From Streptomyces sp. NBC_01283 (GTDB lineage Bacteria > Actinomycetota > Actinomycetes > Streptomycetales > Streptomycetaceae): DNA of 64,000 bases. Position 1 is the first letter of the stretch; the number at the start of each line of letters is the position of its first letter. The stretch lies in the NCBI RefSeq assembly GCF_041435335.1, contig NZ_CP108430.1:4074501-4138500 (forward strand), written 5' to 3'. A program made the translations under genes and the position numbers. Below, piece by piece: positions 30,117 through 38,975 of this stretch. The notes under the pieces are model-generated. The model had not been told where the DNA came from. It did no database searches and saw only the letters and a program-made list of their open reading frames with translations.

Positions 30117-31406
30117 TCACGCCTTTGGTGCCACCTTGCTCAGGCCGTTGATGATGCGGTCCATCGCGTCGCCGCCCGTCGGGTCGGTGAGGTTGGCCAG
30201 CATCTTCAGCGTGAAGCGCATCAGCATCGGGTGCGTCAGGCCGCGCTGCGTGGCGATCTTCATGACCTTCGGGTTGCCGATGAGCTTCACGAAGGCGCGG
30301 CCCAGCGTGTAGTAGCCGCCGTACGTGTCCTTGAGGACCTTCGGGTAGCGGTGGAGGGCGAGTTCGCGCTGGCCGGGGGTCTGGCGGGCGTGCGCCTGGA
30401 CGATGACGTCCGCCGCGATCTGCCCGGACTCCATGGCGTACGCGATGCCCTCGCCGTTGAAGGGGTTCACCATGCCGCCCGCGTCGCCCACCAGGAGCAG
30501 GCCCTTGGTGTAGTGCGGCTGGCGGTTGAAGGCCATCGGCAGGGCGGCGCCGCGGATCGGCATCGTCATGTTGTCCGGGGTGTAGCCCCAGTCCTCCGGC
30601 ATCGAGGCGCACCAGGCCTTCAACACCTCGCGCCAGTCCAGCTCCTTGAAGGCGGCGGAGGAGTCGAGGATGCCGAGCCCGACGTTCGACGTGCCGTCAC
30701 CCATGCCGAAGATCCAGCCGTAGCCGGGAAGGAGCCGGTCCTCGGCGCCGCGCCGGTCCCACAGCTCCAGCCAGGACTCCAGGTAGTCGTCGTCGTGGCG
30801 GGGAGAGGTGAAGTACGTGCGGACGGCGACGCCCATCGGGCGGTCGTCGCGGCGGTGCAGACCCATCGCGAGGGACAGCCGCGTCGAGTTGCCGTCGGCG
30901 GCGACCACCAGCGGGGCGTGGAAGGTGACCGGCGTCTTCTCCTCGCCGACCTTGGCGTGCACGCCGGTGATGCGGCCCGTGCGGTCGTCGACGATGGGGG
31001 CGCCGACGTTGCAGCGCTCGTGCAGCCTGGCGCCCGCCTTCTGGGCCTGACGTGCGAGCTGCTCGTCGAAGTCGTCGCGCTTACGGACCAGGCCGTAGTT
31101 CGGGTAGGCGGCGAGTTCCGGCCAGTCGAGCTGCAGCCGTACACCGCCCCCGATGATGCGCAGGCCCTTGTTGCGCAGCCAGCCCGCCTCCTCGGAGATG
31201 TCGATCCCCATGGACACGAGCTGTTTGGTGGCGCGCGGCGTCAGGCCGTCGCCGCAGACCTTCTCCCTGGGAAACGCGGTCTTCTCCAGCAGGAGTACGT
31301 CAAGCCCGGCCTTCGCCAGGTAATAGGCGGTCGTGGAACCGGCTGGCCCGGCCCCGACGACGATCACATCAGCGGTGTGTTCGGTGAGGGGCTGGGGTTC
31401 GGTCAC
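30117..31406 (-). CDS. geranylgeranyl reductase family flavoprotein, probable menaquinone reductase MenJ
   Basis: A 429-residue FAD-dependent reductase. The dinucleotide motif is 'VIVVGAGPAGSTTAYYLAKAG' (GxGxxG at about 18-23), the PxxYxWxFG-like family motif appears as 'LPGYGWIFGMGDG', and the second FAD motif is 'LLLVGDAGGMVNPFNGEGI'. This family saturates prenyl chains; in mycobacteria MenJ reduces one isoprene unit of menaquinone. A location next to complex I and near menG and mqnC supports the quinone role over chlorophyll- or lipid-type substrates. GTG start with a GGGGAGAA ribosome-binding site. It is followed by the ABM protein in a likely operon. Confidence 0.85.
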   Translation of the reverse strand: MTEPQPLTEHTADVIVVGAGPAGSTTAYYLAKAGLDVLLLEKTAFPREKVCGDGLTPRATKQLVSMGIDISEEAGWLRNKGLRIIGGGVRLQLDWPELAAYPNYGLVRKRDDFDEQLARQAQKAGARLHERCNVGAPIVDDRTGRITGVHAKVGEEKTPVTFHAPLVVAADGNSTRLSLAMGLHRRDDRPMGVAVRTYFTSPRHDDDYLESWLELWDRRGAEDRLLPGYGWIFGMGDGTSNVGLGILDSSAAFKELDWREVLKAWCASMPEDWGYTPDNMTMPIRGAALPMAFNRQPHYTKGLLLVGDAGGMVNPFNGEGIAYAMESGQIAADVIVQAHARQTPGQRELALHRYPKVLKDTYGGYYTLGRAFVKLIGNPKVMKIATQRGLTHPMLMRFTLKMLANLTDPTGGDAMDRIINGLSKVAPKA

Positions 31407-31503
31407 GGCGGGTTCTCCCCAAGGCTCGAAATCTGTGTGCCGGCGGGCACGTGTTATGGGCAGTCTATGCAGCGGTACTGATCAGCCAGCCGAAGGGCCA
31501 CCC

Positions 31504-32028
31504 GTGACAAAGCAGGCACTGCCGACCAAGACCCTGCCCGCCGTACACCTGCGCGTTCCGACCCACGAGGACGCCTTCGTCTGGCACCGGCTCTTCGACG
31601 ACCCGGATGTCATGGAGTTCCACGGGGGCGTGTCGGCCGAGCTCTCGGTGTACGAGGAGCTGACCGCCCGGCAGCGCAGACACGACGCCGAACGCGGCTT
31701 CTGCTTCTGGACGTTGCTCGACGCGGACGGTGAGCCGATCGGCTTCACCGGGGCGCAGCCCTGGCCGCACGAGTGGGGACCCAAGGGCGAGATCGAGATC
31801 GGCTGGCGGCTCGGCCGGGCCGCCTGGGGCAAGGGGTACGCGACCGCCGCCGCGCGGGCGGCCCTGGACCGGGTGCGCGCGGCGGGCGTACGGGACGTGG
31901 TGGCGATGGTCGACGCCCGCAACGCACGGTCCGTGGCGGTGACCCGGCGGCTCGGCATGGAGCTGGCGCAGACCCTGCCGGTCCCGGGGTCGGAGCGGGA
32001 GGCGCACCGCTTCCGGCTGACCCTGTAG
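31504..32028 (+). CDS. GNAT family N-acetyltransferase
   Basis: A 174-residue acetyl-CoA-dependent acetyltransferase of the RimJ/RimL-like GNAT group. 'LRVPTHEDAFVWHRLFDDPDVMEF' is the usual N-terminal region of this group (quoted at its key part: THEDA...DDPDVM), 'GEIEIGWRLGRAAWGKGYA' carries the CoA pyrophosphate-binding loop, and 'NARSVAVTRRLGME' is the C-terminal motif B helix. The GTG at 31504 with GAAGGG upstream is my choice; an ATG at 31456 is possible. Divergent from menJ. Substrate unknown (protein N-terminus, aminoglycoside or small amine). Confidence 0.87.
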   Translation: MTKQALPTKTLPAVHLRVPTHEDAFVWHRLFDDPDVMEFHGGVSAELSVYEELTARQRRHDAERGFCFWTLLDADGEPIGFTGAQPWPHEWGPKGEIEIGWRLGRAAWGKGYATAAARAALDRVRAAGVRDVVAMVDARNARSVAVTRRLGMELAQTLPVPGSEREAHRFRLTL

Positions 32029-32064
32029 CGGTCTACTCTGCGGGTACCGCAGGGGGTGACGACC

Positions 32065-32421
32065 GTGCCCAATACGCCCGACGCAGCCGATGTGCCCGGG
32101 ACGGACGACGTGCGCGTGCCGCGGCTGATCGGTCTCATGGCCGTCGACGCGCGCGAGTCGGCGGCGAAGCACGGCGTGCTGCTCGCGGCGCCGGACCGCC
32201 CCGACTTCCACCGGGTCGTCCTCGATCACGTGGTCCGGCAGTACCCCCTCCCCGGGATGTGGATCCCACGCGATGCCGTCGTCACCGTCTGGTTCGAGCT
32301 CGGCCCCGGCGAGGGCGAGGGCGGCGCGGGCGTGCGCGAACCCCGCCGCCCGGAAGCTCCGGACGGCGGGCTGCGGCAGGAACTGGACGAACCGGACAAC
32401 GAGGTCGGCGCCGTGCTCTGA
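32065..32421 (+). CDS. PASTA-like domain protein
   Basis: A small 118-residue protein. The core 'VPRLIGLMAVDARESAAKHGVLLA' followed by 'VVRQYPLPGMWIPRDAVVTVWFELG' has the pattern of a PASTA domain (Val-Pro start, Ala-rich helix, then Gln-x-Pro-x-Pro-Gly and a final strand), here as a single copy with no kinase and no membrane anchor. PASTA domains in kinases and PBPs sense muropeptides; this soluble single copy is of unknown role. The GTG at 32065 has AGGGGG eight bases upstream; a GTG at 32056 is the alternative. Acidic C-terminal tail. Confidence 0.7.
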   Translation: MPNTPDAADVPGTDDVRVPRLIGLMAVDARESAAKHGVLLAAPDRPDFHRVVLDHVVRQYPLPGMWIPRDAVVTVWFELGPGEGEGGAGVREPRRPEAPDGGLRQELDEPDNEVGAVL

Positions 32422-32432
32422 CGCCGACCGCT

Positions 32433-32457
32433 GTGGCGCCCGCCTTCGTGGCGCCAC
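32433..32457. terminator. terminator between convergent genes
   Basis: Eight-bp stem GTGGCGCC/GGCGCCAC with a nine-base loop, between the PASTA-like gene and the zinc-ribbon protein gene. Confidence 0.55.
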
Positions 32458-32480
32458 CCGGTGTCTCAGCTACCGGTGCC

Positions 32481-35174
32481 TCAGCCGTTGAGCCGCCAGT
32501 GTTCGAGCGCGATCCCGTGGATCTTCTCGCCCTCGCCCACGGGCCAGGAGTCCTCGCGCCAGGAGAGCTGGATGGCGTACTCGGTGCCGTTGTCCGCGAC
32601 GTAACTCTGGTCCAGCGCGTGGATCTCGCGGCCCGCCCTGTCGGTGTAGGTGTACTCCCAGATCGCGCCGCTGCGCCCCTGGAAGGTGTTCGGTTCGAGC
32701 CGCACCCGCTGGTAGTCCGACTTCTTCGGGTCCTTCTTCGCGTCCTTCTCGATGGTCGTGAAGTTCTCGTACGAGGTGTACGGGGCGTTCGGGACGACGC
32801 CGACGAGGAACTGCTCCGGGCCGGTCGACCCGGCGTACACGATCTGGCCGGGACGCTCCTCGCCCTGCCGGTTCCAGCCCTCGGGCACGGCGAACTCGAA
32901 GCCGCTCACGTCGGACACCCGGTCGTAGCCCGCGGGCAGTTCGGATTCGGGGGTGCCGTCCACGGTGTCCGGGCTCGCGCTCGGCTCCTCCGTGGGGGTG
33001 ACGAAGGGGCTGTCCGAGGGGGACGGCGACGGCGGCTGCGTCGGGTCCTGGCTCCCGCTGACGGCGGGCTTGTCGTCCTTGCCCCCGGCCTTGTCGGCCG
33101 AGCCGTCGTTGCTGTCCTGCCAGAGCAGGACGCCCGCCGCGATACCGCTGCCGATGACGAAGGCCGCGGTGAGGGTGGCGACCCAGAGGGCGGTGCGGCG
33201 CTCGGGAGCGGCGGGGGGCTGCGGGCCCAGCTGGTAGGCGTGCGGGTCGTAGGAGGCGGGGGCGTAGGCGGGGGTCGCGGCCGGGTCGTACGCGGCCGGG
33301 TCGTACGCGTGCTGTGGCGCGGGCAGGGCGAGGGGCGTGGAGGGTGTGGGGCCAACTCCCGGTGCGGGCTTGTCCATCGAGACGGGGCCCACGAGTCCGA
33401 CGGCGCCCTCGGTGGGCGCGTCGGCCAGGGAGCCGGCCGCGTCGGAAGCTCCGGGCGCACCCGTGGGGCCGGCCGGCACCGGCGGGACCTGCGGCGGCAC
33501 CGGCGGCGCGACGGACCCCGTCCGCTGCCCCGCCATCTGCAACAGGAACGGCGCGATGAGCGCGGCGGCGAAGACCCAGAGCAGCCCGAACAGCAGGGCG
33601 TCCGGCACGCTCACGCCCGCCTCGAAGGTGCCCTTGCCCGAGCCGCTGCCGCCTCCGCCACCGAACTCCGCCGACGCGCTTCCGGACGCGTCGACACTGA
33701 CCCCGCCGACTCCGGCGAGGAACAGGAAGAGCCCGAAGAAGACCCCCGCGGAGAGGAGCTGCTCACCCCGGTGCGCGGAGCGGCGCGCGGCCAGCAGGCC
33801 GAGGACCAGCGCGCACACGAGTCCGAGCGTCAACGCCCCCACGATCGCCCAGTCGTTGGTGACGTCCCCCAGCTCGGAGAGCCCGAAGGATTCACTCTCG
33901 TAGCCGCCGCCGTACGCCGAACTGCTGCCCTGCACGGACGCGTCGAGCGGCGCTCCCCAGCCGAGGCCGAGGGCGGCGATGCCGAGGTTCGGCAGCAGGA
34001 GCAGGGCGATGAGCAGGGGGGACACGTCCGCCTCGTCGAGGTCGGCGAGGCTTTCGAGGTCGTCGATCTGGGCGAGGCTGATGAACGCGACGAGCGAGCA
34101 CAGGACAAGCACGACCGCCAGCGCACGCAGCGCGGTGCCGGTGGCACGGAACGCCGCCTGCCAGCCCGGCCGTTGGGCCAGCCACGGGGCCAGGTCGTAG
34201 CGGTGCAGCACACCGAAGGAGACGGCGAGTGCGAGTACGAGCGCGCCGAGCGCGGCAAGGAACGGCGACGAGGAGAGCGAGACGCCCTCGATCTCGGGCT
34301 GTGCGAAGAGGCCCAGCACGAGGGTGCCCACCGTCACCAACAGCGTGACGCGCACGGTCGATTCGAGCCCGGCCGTGCCACCGCCGCGGCCTCCGGTACG
34401 CAGGAGGACGCGGGTGCGCAGGATGCGTACGCCGATGAAGAGGGCCCCGATCCACAGGGCGGTGGCGGTGAGCGGGATGAGGTGCAGAGCGGCGCTGCCG
34501 TCCATGGCGGTCTCCATGCTGGAGCTGTCACCGCCGAACACGGACGACTGCTGCCGCCCGCTCCCCGAGACCTCGAAGCCGCCGCCCACGGCCTGGAGCA
34601 GCAGTGCGAGGGCGATCCGGAGCCGGTCACCGAAACCGACGACCACGTCACCGCCGCCGTCGCCCTGCCCGTAGGAGGGCATGGCCAGCGCGACGGCCGC
34701 GACGAGCACCAACCCCACGGGCCACAGGGCGGCTTGCGCGGCCCCTGCCCAGTCCCCGCGGAACGCCCGTCCGAAGAAGGCGCCGAGGGGCGAGGGGGCT
34801 GCGGGTGCGCCCGGAACGTACGCGGGTGGGGGCGGGGACGCGGGGGCCTCGGGCGCGGGGGCCGCCGGGGTGGGCGGAAGTTCGGGTGCGGAGAGGGAGA
34901 CCGCGGTGTAGCCGGGGCCGGCGGGGGTGCTCTCGGGCGGGCCTTCCGCTGCCTTTTCGCCGGGTGCGCCTTCAGGTGACCCATCGCCGGGTACGTCCGC
35001 CGCAGGTTCACCCGGCGTCGTGCCCGCGGAGGTCGGAGCGCCGAGTTCCGCCGCGGGCAGGTCCACGGGCCCCTCGCTCACCGTGGTTTCACGCGGGCGC
35101 TCTCGACCGCACTTCATGCAGAAGCGGGCCTCGTCAGGGGTGGGTGCCCCGCAGTGAGGGCAGTTCGACGCCAT
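32481..35174 (-). CDS. large polytopic membrane protein with N-terminal zinc ribbon
   Basis: An 897-residue protein. A zinc ribbon is formed by Cys5, Cys8, Cys19 and Cys22 (CPHC...CMKC). A low-complexity Pro/Ala/Glu/Gly stretch follows to about residue 130. The middle (about 140-560) has about ten hydrophobic segments separated by Ser/Gly-rich loops. A Pro/Tyr/Ala-rich cytoplasmic part (about 570-660) follows, then a single membrane helix 'ALWVATLTAAFVIGSGIAAGVLLW', a Ser/Pro linker, and an extracytoplasmic C-terminal domain of about 150 residues beginning 'FEFAVPEGWNRQ'. This last layout resembles the outside sensor part of streptomycete membrane kinases, but no kinase domain is present. Function unknown. 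It is downstream of menG. Confidence 0.75.
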   Translation of the reverse strand: MASNCPHCGAPTPDEARFCMKCGRERPRETTVSEGPVDLPAAELGAPTSAGTTPGEPAADVPGDGSPEGAPGEKAAEGPPESTPAGPGYTAVSLSAPELPPTPAAPAPEAPASPPPPAYVPGAPAAPSPLGAFFGRAFRGDWAGAAQAALWPVGLVLVAAVALAMPSYGQGDGGGDVVVGFGDRLRIALALLLQAVGGGFEVSGSGRQQSSVFGGDSSSMETAMDGSAALHLIPLTATALWIGALFIGVRILRTRVLLRTGGRGGGTAGLESTVRVTLLVTVGTLVLGLFAQPEIEGVSLSSSPFLAALGALVLALAVSFGVLHRYDLAPWLAQRPGWQAAFRATGTALRALAVVLVLCSLVAFISLAQIDDLESLADLDEADVSPLLIALLLLPNLGIAALGLGWGAPLDASVQGSSSAYGGGYESESFGLSELGDVTNDWAIVGALTLGLVCALVLGLLAARRSAHRGEQLLSAGVFFGLFLFLAGVGGVSVDASGSASAEFGGGGGSGSGKGTFEAGVSVPDALLFGLLWVFAAALIAPFLLQMAGQRTGSVAPPVPPQVPPVPAGPTGAPGASDAAGSLADAPTEGAVGLVGPVSMDKPAPGVGPTPSTPLALPAPQHAYDPAAYDPAATPAYAPASYDPHAYQLGPQPPAAPERRTALWVATLTAAFVIGSGIAAGVLLWQDSNDGSADKAGGKDDKPAVSGSQDPTQPPSPSPSDSPFVTPTEEPSASPDTVDGTPESELPAGYDRVSDVSGFEFAVPEGWNRQGEERPGQIVYAGSTGPEQFLVGVVPNAPYTSYENFTTIEKDAKKDPKKSDYQRVRLEPNTFQGRSGAIWEYTYTDRAGREIHALDQSYVADNGTEYAIQLSWREDSWPVGEGEKIHGIALEHWRLNG

Positions 35175-35390
35175 GGGGACGCTCCGTCATTGGGGAGATG
35201 ACCAGAAAGACCGACCCGTTCGGGCGACGATGGCAACTGCCGGTGCGAAAGAGCGGATCCGCATCGACACCGTCGCGTCGGCGGAGTCCTATCACAACGG
35301 ACACATCTTGCCCGGCGCCTGGTTCCCGTCAACTCGGTTCACAACGCAGGATTTCACGCATTCCCCCGTCGTGGGCGTCCCACCGCGGGC

Positions 35391-36092
35391 CTAGGCCTTG
35401 AACCCCCGGTGCAGCGCCACGACGCCACCCGTCAGATTCCGCCACGCCACCTTCGACCAGCCCGCGTCCTGCAGCCGCGCGGCCAGCGTCGGCTGGTCCG
35501 GCCAGGAGCGGATGGACTCCGCGAGGTAGACGTACGCGTCGGGGTTGGAGGAGACCGTGCGCGCGACCGGCGGCAGCGCCCGCATCAGGTACTCCTCGTA
35601 GACCGTGCGGAACGGCGCCCACGTCGCGTGCGAGAACTCGCAGATGACGACCCGGCCGCCGGGCTTCGTCACGCGGTACATCTCGCGCAGCGCCTGGTCC
35701 GTCTCGTGGACGTTGCGCAGGCCGAAGGAGATCGTGACGGCGTCGAACGTGTCGTCCTTGAACGGCAGCTTCGTCGCGTCCCCCGCCGTGAACGGCATCC
35801 AGGGGTGGCGTGCCTTGCCGACCTGCAGCATGCCGAGCGAGAAGTCGCAGGGCACGACGTACGCGCCTGCCCGCGCGAAGGGCTGCGAGGAGGTGGCGGT
35901 TCCCGCGGCCAGGTCGAGGACCTTCTGCGCGGGCCGTGCGTCGACGGCCTTCGCGACCTCCTTGCGCCACAGCCGGGCCTGGCCGAGCGACAGCACGTCG
36001 TTCGTGAGGTCGTACCGTTCCGCCACGTCGTCGAACATCGAGGCGACTTCGTGCGGCTGCTTGTCCAGAGATGCGCGGGTCACCCGGCCCAT
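35391..36092 (-). CDS. menG: demethylmenaquinone methyltransferase
   Basis: SAM-dependent C-methyltransferase that converts demethylmenaquinone to menaquinone (UbiE/MenG family), 233 residues. The SAM-binding motif I is '[17 protein letters not shown]', and the family signatures '[13 protein letters not shown]' and 'GRVVICEFS' are present. It is the last committed step of menaquinone synthesis and so supplies the quinone used by complex I. The ATG at 36092 has a poor ribosome-binding site; an in-frame GTG three codons on is possible. Confidence 0.94.
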   Translation of the reverse strand: MGRVTRASLDKQPHEVASMFDDVAERYDLTNDVLSLGQARLWRKEVAKAVDARPAQKVLDLAAGTATSSQPFARAGAYVVPCDFSLGMLQVGKARHPWMPFTAGDATKLPFKDDTFDAVTISFGLRNVHETDQALREMYRVTKPGGRVVICEFSHATWAPFRTVYEEYLMRALPPVARTVSSNPDAYVYLAESIRSWPDQPTLAARLQDAGWSKVAWRNLTGGVVALHRGFKA

Positions 36093-36210
36093 TGTGTCAG
36101 GCCGGTCTTCTCTCTTGGCGGCGGCTCTCTGGCTGCCGCCCGCTTCGCCTGCGGCGGGCTTCCTCGCGGGAGCGTCTGCCTTGTGGCGGCCGGTCCGCGG
36201 ATGCGGGTCT

Positions 36211-36262
36211 GTTGTGGTTGCTCGCGCCGTTCCCCGCGCCCCTGAACGCCCCTGCGGGGCGG
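36211..36262. repeat. dispersed intergenic repeat, copy 3, with hairpin
   Basis: GTTGTGGTTGCTCGCGCCGT followed by TCCCCGCGCCCCTGAAC, ending in a GCCCC-TGC-GGGGC hairpin (36248-36260) one base before the stop codon of the next minus-strand gene. Same family as the copies at 9554 and 9654. Confidence 0.7.
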
Positions 36263-36263
36263 C

Positions 36264-36863
36264 CTAGCGGGCTCGGTAGACCAGGCGGCCCGCCAGCACC
36301 GTTGCCACGCACGTGTCCGTGCCCTGGCTTACCAGTTCGGCTCGGGTGGGGACGTCGAAGATCGCGAAGCGGGCCGGGGCACCCTGGGTCAGGGGCGGCA
36401 GGAGGACCAGCGGGGTCGGTGACAGGGACGCCGGGCCCGGCAGACTCGGCGGGCGGTGGCCGATCGCCAGGCCCGCCCTGCGGACGGTGTCGACGACGGG
36501 GCGGGCCCGCAGTTCGCCCGCGACCGCCACCGTGCCGTGCGCGAAGAGCCGCTGTACGCCCCGGCGGGCGCTGGCGCCCACCCGGGACGGATTGGAGCGG
36601 AAGAGCGCCCGCGCGCGCTCCCCGCCGATGGGCTCGGTGCCGAGCCAGCCCGCCTCACGCGGGTCCGGGTGATAGGTGTCCTCGAGGAGCTCGGGGCCGT
36701 ACACGTTGAGCAGGCCCGGCGTGAGGATGCCGGGCCAGCGCCGGACGCGCGCGTCCGGATGCGCGGCGGCAAGCTCCTCGTACGGGCCGACGGCGGCGAC
36801 GCTCGCCCCGTCGACCAGGACCGCCGTCTCCGGCGACCCCTCGGCGACGTGAAGTGTGCGCAA
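36264..36863 (-). CDS. imidazolonepropionase-like protein, degenerate amidohydrolase
   Basis: A 199-residue protein resembling only the outer composite domain of amidohydrolases such as HutI. 'ILTPGLLNVYGPELLEDTYH' stands where active enzymes have PGxxDxHxH, so the metal-binding His pair is missing and the large barrel is reduced. It ends 'VATVLAGRLVYRAR', the usual composite-domain end. The next gene on the same strand upstream is mqnC (7-bp gap), so it is co-transcribed with menaquinone synthesis. A deaminase-like ancestry would suit the futalosine pathway, where aminodeoxyfutalosine deaminases are amidohydrolases, but without the catalytic residues a scaffold or regulatory role is as likely. 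Confidence 0.7.
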   Translation of the reverse strand: MRTLHVAEGSPETAVLVDGASVAAVGPYEELAAAHPDARVRRWPGILTPGLLNVYGPELLEDTYHPDPREAGWLGTEPIGGERARALFRSNPSRVGASARRGVQRLFAHGTVAVAGELRARPVVDTVRRAGLAIGHRPPSLPGPASLSPTPLVLLPPLTQGAPARFAIFDVPTRAELVSQGTDTCVATVLAGRLVYRAR

Positions 36864-36870
36864 AGCGGCC

Positions 36871-38070
36871 TCAGTTGCTGGCGAGGAGCTTCAGCTCGGG
36901 GTGAGCCGTGCCGCCCTCGATCGCCGTGGAGGAGATGTGCGAGGCGACGCGGTCGTCGGTCGGGTCGTTCGCCGGGTCGTCGTGCACGACGAGGTGCTCG
37001 TACGTCGTGGCGCGCTGGGCCGGGACACGGTCGGCGGTGCGGATCATGTCGATCATGTCGCGCAGGTTGTTGCGGTGCTTGGCACCGGCGGAGGAGACGA
37101 CGTTCTCCTCCAGCATCACCGAGCCGAGGTCGTCCGCGCCGTAGTGCAGGGTGAGCTGGCCGGCCTCCTTGCCGGTGGTCAGCCAGGAACCCTGGATGTG
37201 GGCCACGTTGTCGAGGAAGATCCGCGAGATCGCGATCATGCGGATGTACTCGAAGATGCTCGCCTGCGTACGGCCCTTGAGGTGGTTGTTCTCGGGCTGG
37301 TACGTGTACGGGATGAAGGCCCGGAAGCCACCGGTCCGGTCCTGCACGTCACGGATCATCCGCAGGTGCTCGATGCGCTCGGCGTTGGTCTCGCCCGTGC
37401 CCATGAGCATCGTGGACGTCGACTCGACGCCCAGGCCGTGCGCGATCTCCATGATCTCCAGCCAGCGCTCGCCGCTCTCCTTGAGCGGGGCGATGGCCTT
37501 GCGCGGGCGGGCCGGGAGCAGCTCGGCACCGGCACCGGCGAAGGAGTCGAGCCCGGCGGCGTGGATCCGCTGGATCGCCTCCTCGGCGGAGACCTTCGAG
37601 ATGCGGGCCATGTGCTCGATCTCGGAGGCGCCGAGCGAGTGGATGACCAGCTGGGGGTAGGCCTTCTTGATCGCCGAGAAGTGCTCTTCGTAGTACTCGA
37701 CGCCGAAGTCCGGGTGGTGCCCGCCCTGGAACATGACCTGCGTGCCACCGAGCTCGACGGTCTCGGCGCAGCGCCGCAGGATGTCGTCGAGGTCGCGCGT
37801 CCAGCCCTTCTTGGTGTCCTTCGGGGCCGCGTAGAAGGCGCAGAACTTGCAGGCCGTCACACACACGTTGGTGTAGTTGATGTTGCGCTCGATGATGTAC
37901 GTCGCGATGTGCTCGGTCCCGGCGTACCGGCGGCGGCGGATCGCGTCGGCGGCGGCGCCGAGCGCGTGCAGCGGGGCATCGCGGTAGAGGTCGAGCGCCT
38001 CTTCTTCGCTGATCCGCCCACCTGCGGCGGCACGGTCGAGGACGGACTGAAGGTCGGCCTTCTCGGTCAC
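36871..38070 (-). CDS. mqnC: cyclic dehypoxanthinyl futalosine synthase (radical SAM)
   Basis: Third enzyme of the futalosine route to menaquinone: it cyclises dehypoxanthine futalosine by radical chemistry. The 399-residue protein has the radical SAM CxxxCxxC motif in 'NVCVTACKFCAFYAA' (Cys70, Cys74, Cys77) and the MqnC/E/CofH-like 'VMFQGGHHPD' strand. The GTG start at 38070 has AAAGGGA upstream. The presence of mqnC indicates that this organism uses the futalosine rather than the MenF/D pathway. It leads a likely operon with the amidohydrolase-like gene. Confidence 0.94.
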   Translation of the reverse strand: MTEKADLQSVLDRAAAGGRISEEEALDLYRDAPLHALGAAADAIRRRRYAGTEHIATYIIERNINYTNVCVTACKFCAFYAAPKDTKKGWTRDLDDILRRCAETVELGGTQVMFQGGHHPDFGVEYYEEHFSAIKKAYPQLVIHSLGASEIEHMARISKVSAEEAIQRIHAAGLDSFAGAGAELLPARPRKAIAPLKESGERWLEIMEIAHGLGVESTSTMLMGTGETNAERIEHLRMIRDVQDRTGGFRAFIPYTYQPENNHLKGRTQASIFEYIRMIAISRIFLDNVAHIQGSWLTTGKEAGQLTLHYGADDLGSVMLEENVVSSAGAKHRNNLRDMIDMIRTADRVPAQRATTYEHLVVHDDPANDPTDDRVASHISSTAIEGGTAHPELKLLASN

Positions 38071-38150
38071 CGGGGCGTCCCTTTCGTAGGGTTCGTAAGG
38101 GTTCTGGACGGACTGATTCAGCGTACGCCAGCCGGTTCCGGCGCCCGACG

Positions 38151-38924
38151 TCAGGCGGCGTACGCCCCGATGAGCAGGCCCACGAACGCGCCGCCGATCA
38201 GGAACGGCCCGAACGGGATCGCCGTCTTGCGTCCGGCGCGGCGGGCGATGACGAGCCCCGTCCCGTACAGGGCGGCCAGCAGGAACCCGGCGAAGGTGCC
38301 GAGCACCACCGCGCCCCACCCGTACCAGCCGAGGACGGCCCCCAGGCCGAGCGCCAGCTTCACGTCGCCGAAGCCCATGCCGTTCGGGCTGATGAGGAAG
38401 AGCACGAAGTACGCGCCGCCGAGCGCCAGCGCCCCGTACACCGCGTGCAGCCAGGAACCACCGTGCTCGGGCAGCAGCGCGGCGCCCCCGAGGAGGACGA
38501 GGGCCGCCGCGGCGAGCGGCAGGGTGAGCACGTCGGGCAGCCGGTGCACGCCGAAGTCCACGACGGCGAGGAGTACGCCGACGGGAGCGACCAGCAGCCA
38601 GACGGCGAGCTCGGGCCGCGGTCCCGTCGCGGCGGCCAGGGCGGCGCAGACGAGGGCGGTGGCGAGGGCGACGCTCGGGCCGCGGGGCCCGAAGCGGTCT
38701 CCCTGCGGGCACCGCGTGAACCCGACCCAACCGCCGAGGGGGTGCCCGTCGGGGCATACGGAACGCCAGGCTTCGTCGGGCGCCACGGAGAGCCGGTAGA
38801 CGGCACGGGGCACGAGAAGCCCGGCGAGGGCGCCCCAGAGGGCGCCGCCGACGACGAGGTACACCAGGGGGTCCAACGGTTCACCCTCTAGACGCGGAGA
38901 TACGGGCGGGTGGGTGGGAGACAT
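38151..38924 (-). CDS. prepilin peptidase (A24 family)
   Basis: Membrane aspartyl protease that removes the leader from type IV/Flp prepilins, 257 residues with about seven helices. The catalytic Asp of the GxGD motif is in 'GMGFGDVKLA', and the second Asp is in 'VVDFGVHRLPDVLTLP'. The Cys-containing N-terminal loop of the bifunctional PilD type is reduced to two Cys. The likely substrates are the Flp pilin and TadE-like proteins encoded 10 kb away (48.9-49.1 kb and neighbours). The start is uncertain: ATG at 38924, or a downstream TTG with GAGGG ahead of it. Confidence 0.85.
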   Translation of the reverse strand: MSPTHPPVSPRLEGEPLDPLVYLVVGGALWGALAGLLVPRAVYRLSVAPDEAWRSVCPDGHPLGGWVGFTRCPQGDRFGPRGPSVALATALVCAALAAATGPRPELAVWLLVAPVGVLLAVVDFGVHRLPDVLTLPLAAAALVLLGGAALLPEHGGSWLHAVYGALALGGAYFVLFLISPNGMGFGDVKLALGLGAVLGWYGWGAVVLGTFAGFLLAALYGTGLVIARRAGRKTAIPFGPFLIGGAFVGLLIGAYAA

Positions 38925-38975
38925 CCGCCGCGAAACGGCGGGCTCGAAACCGCCCCACCCCCCGCAGCGGACGAA

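Noticed and set aside
31773..34979. 1068-codon plus-strand frame
   Set aside because: It crosses the GNAT gene, the PASTA-like gene and the antisense of the zinc-ribbon gene; the composition is that of a shadow frame.
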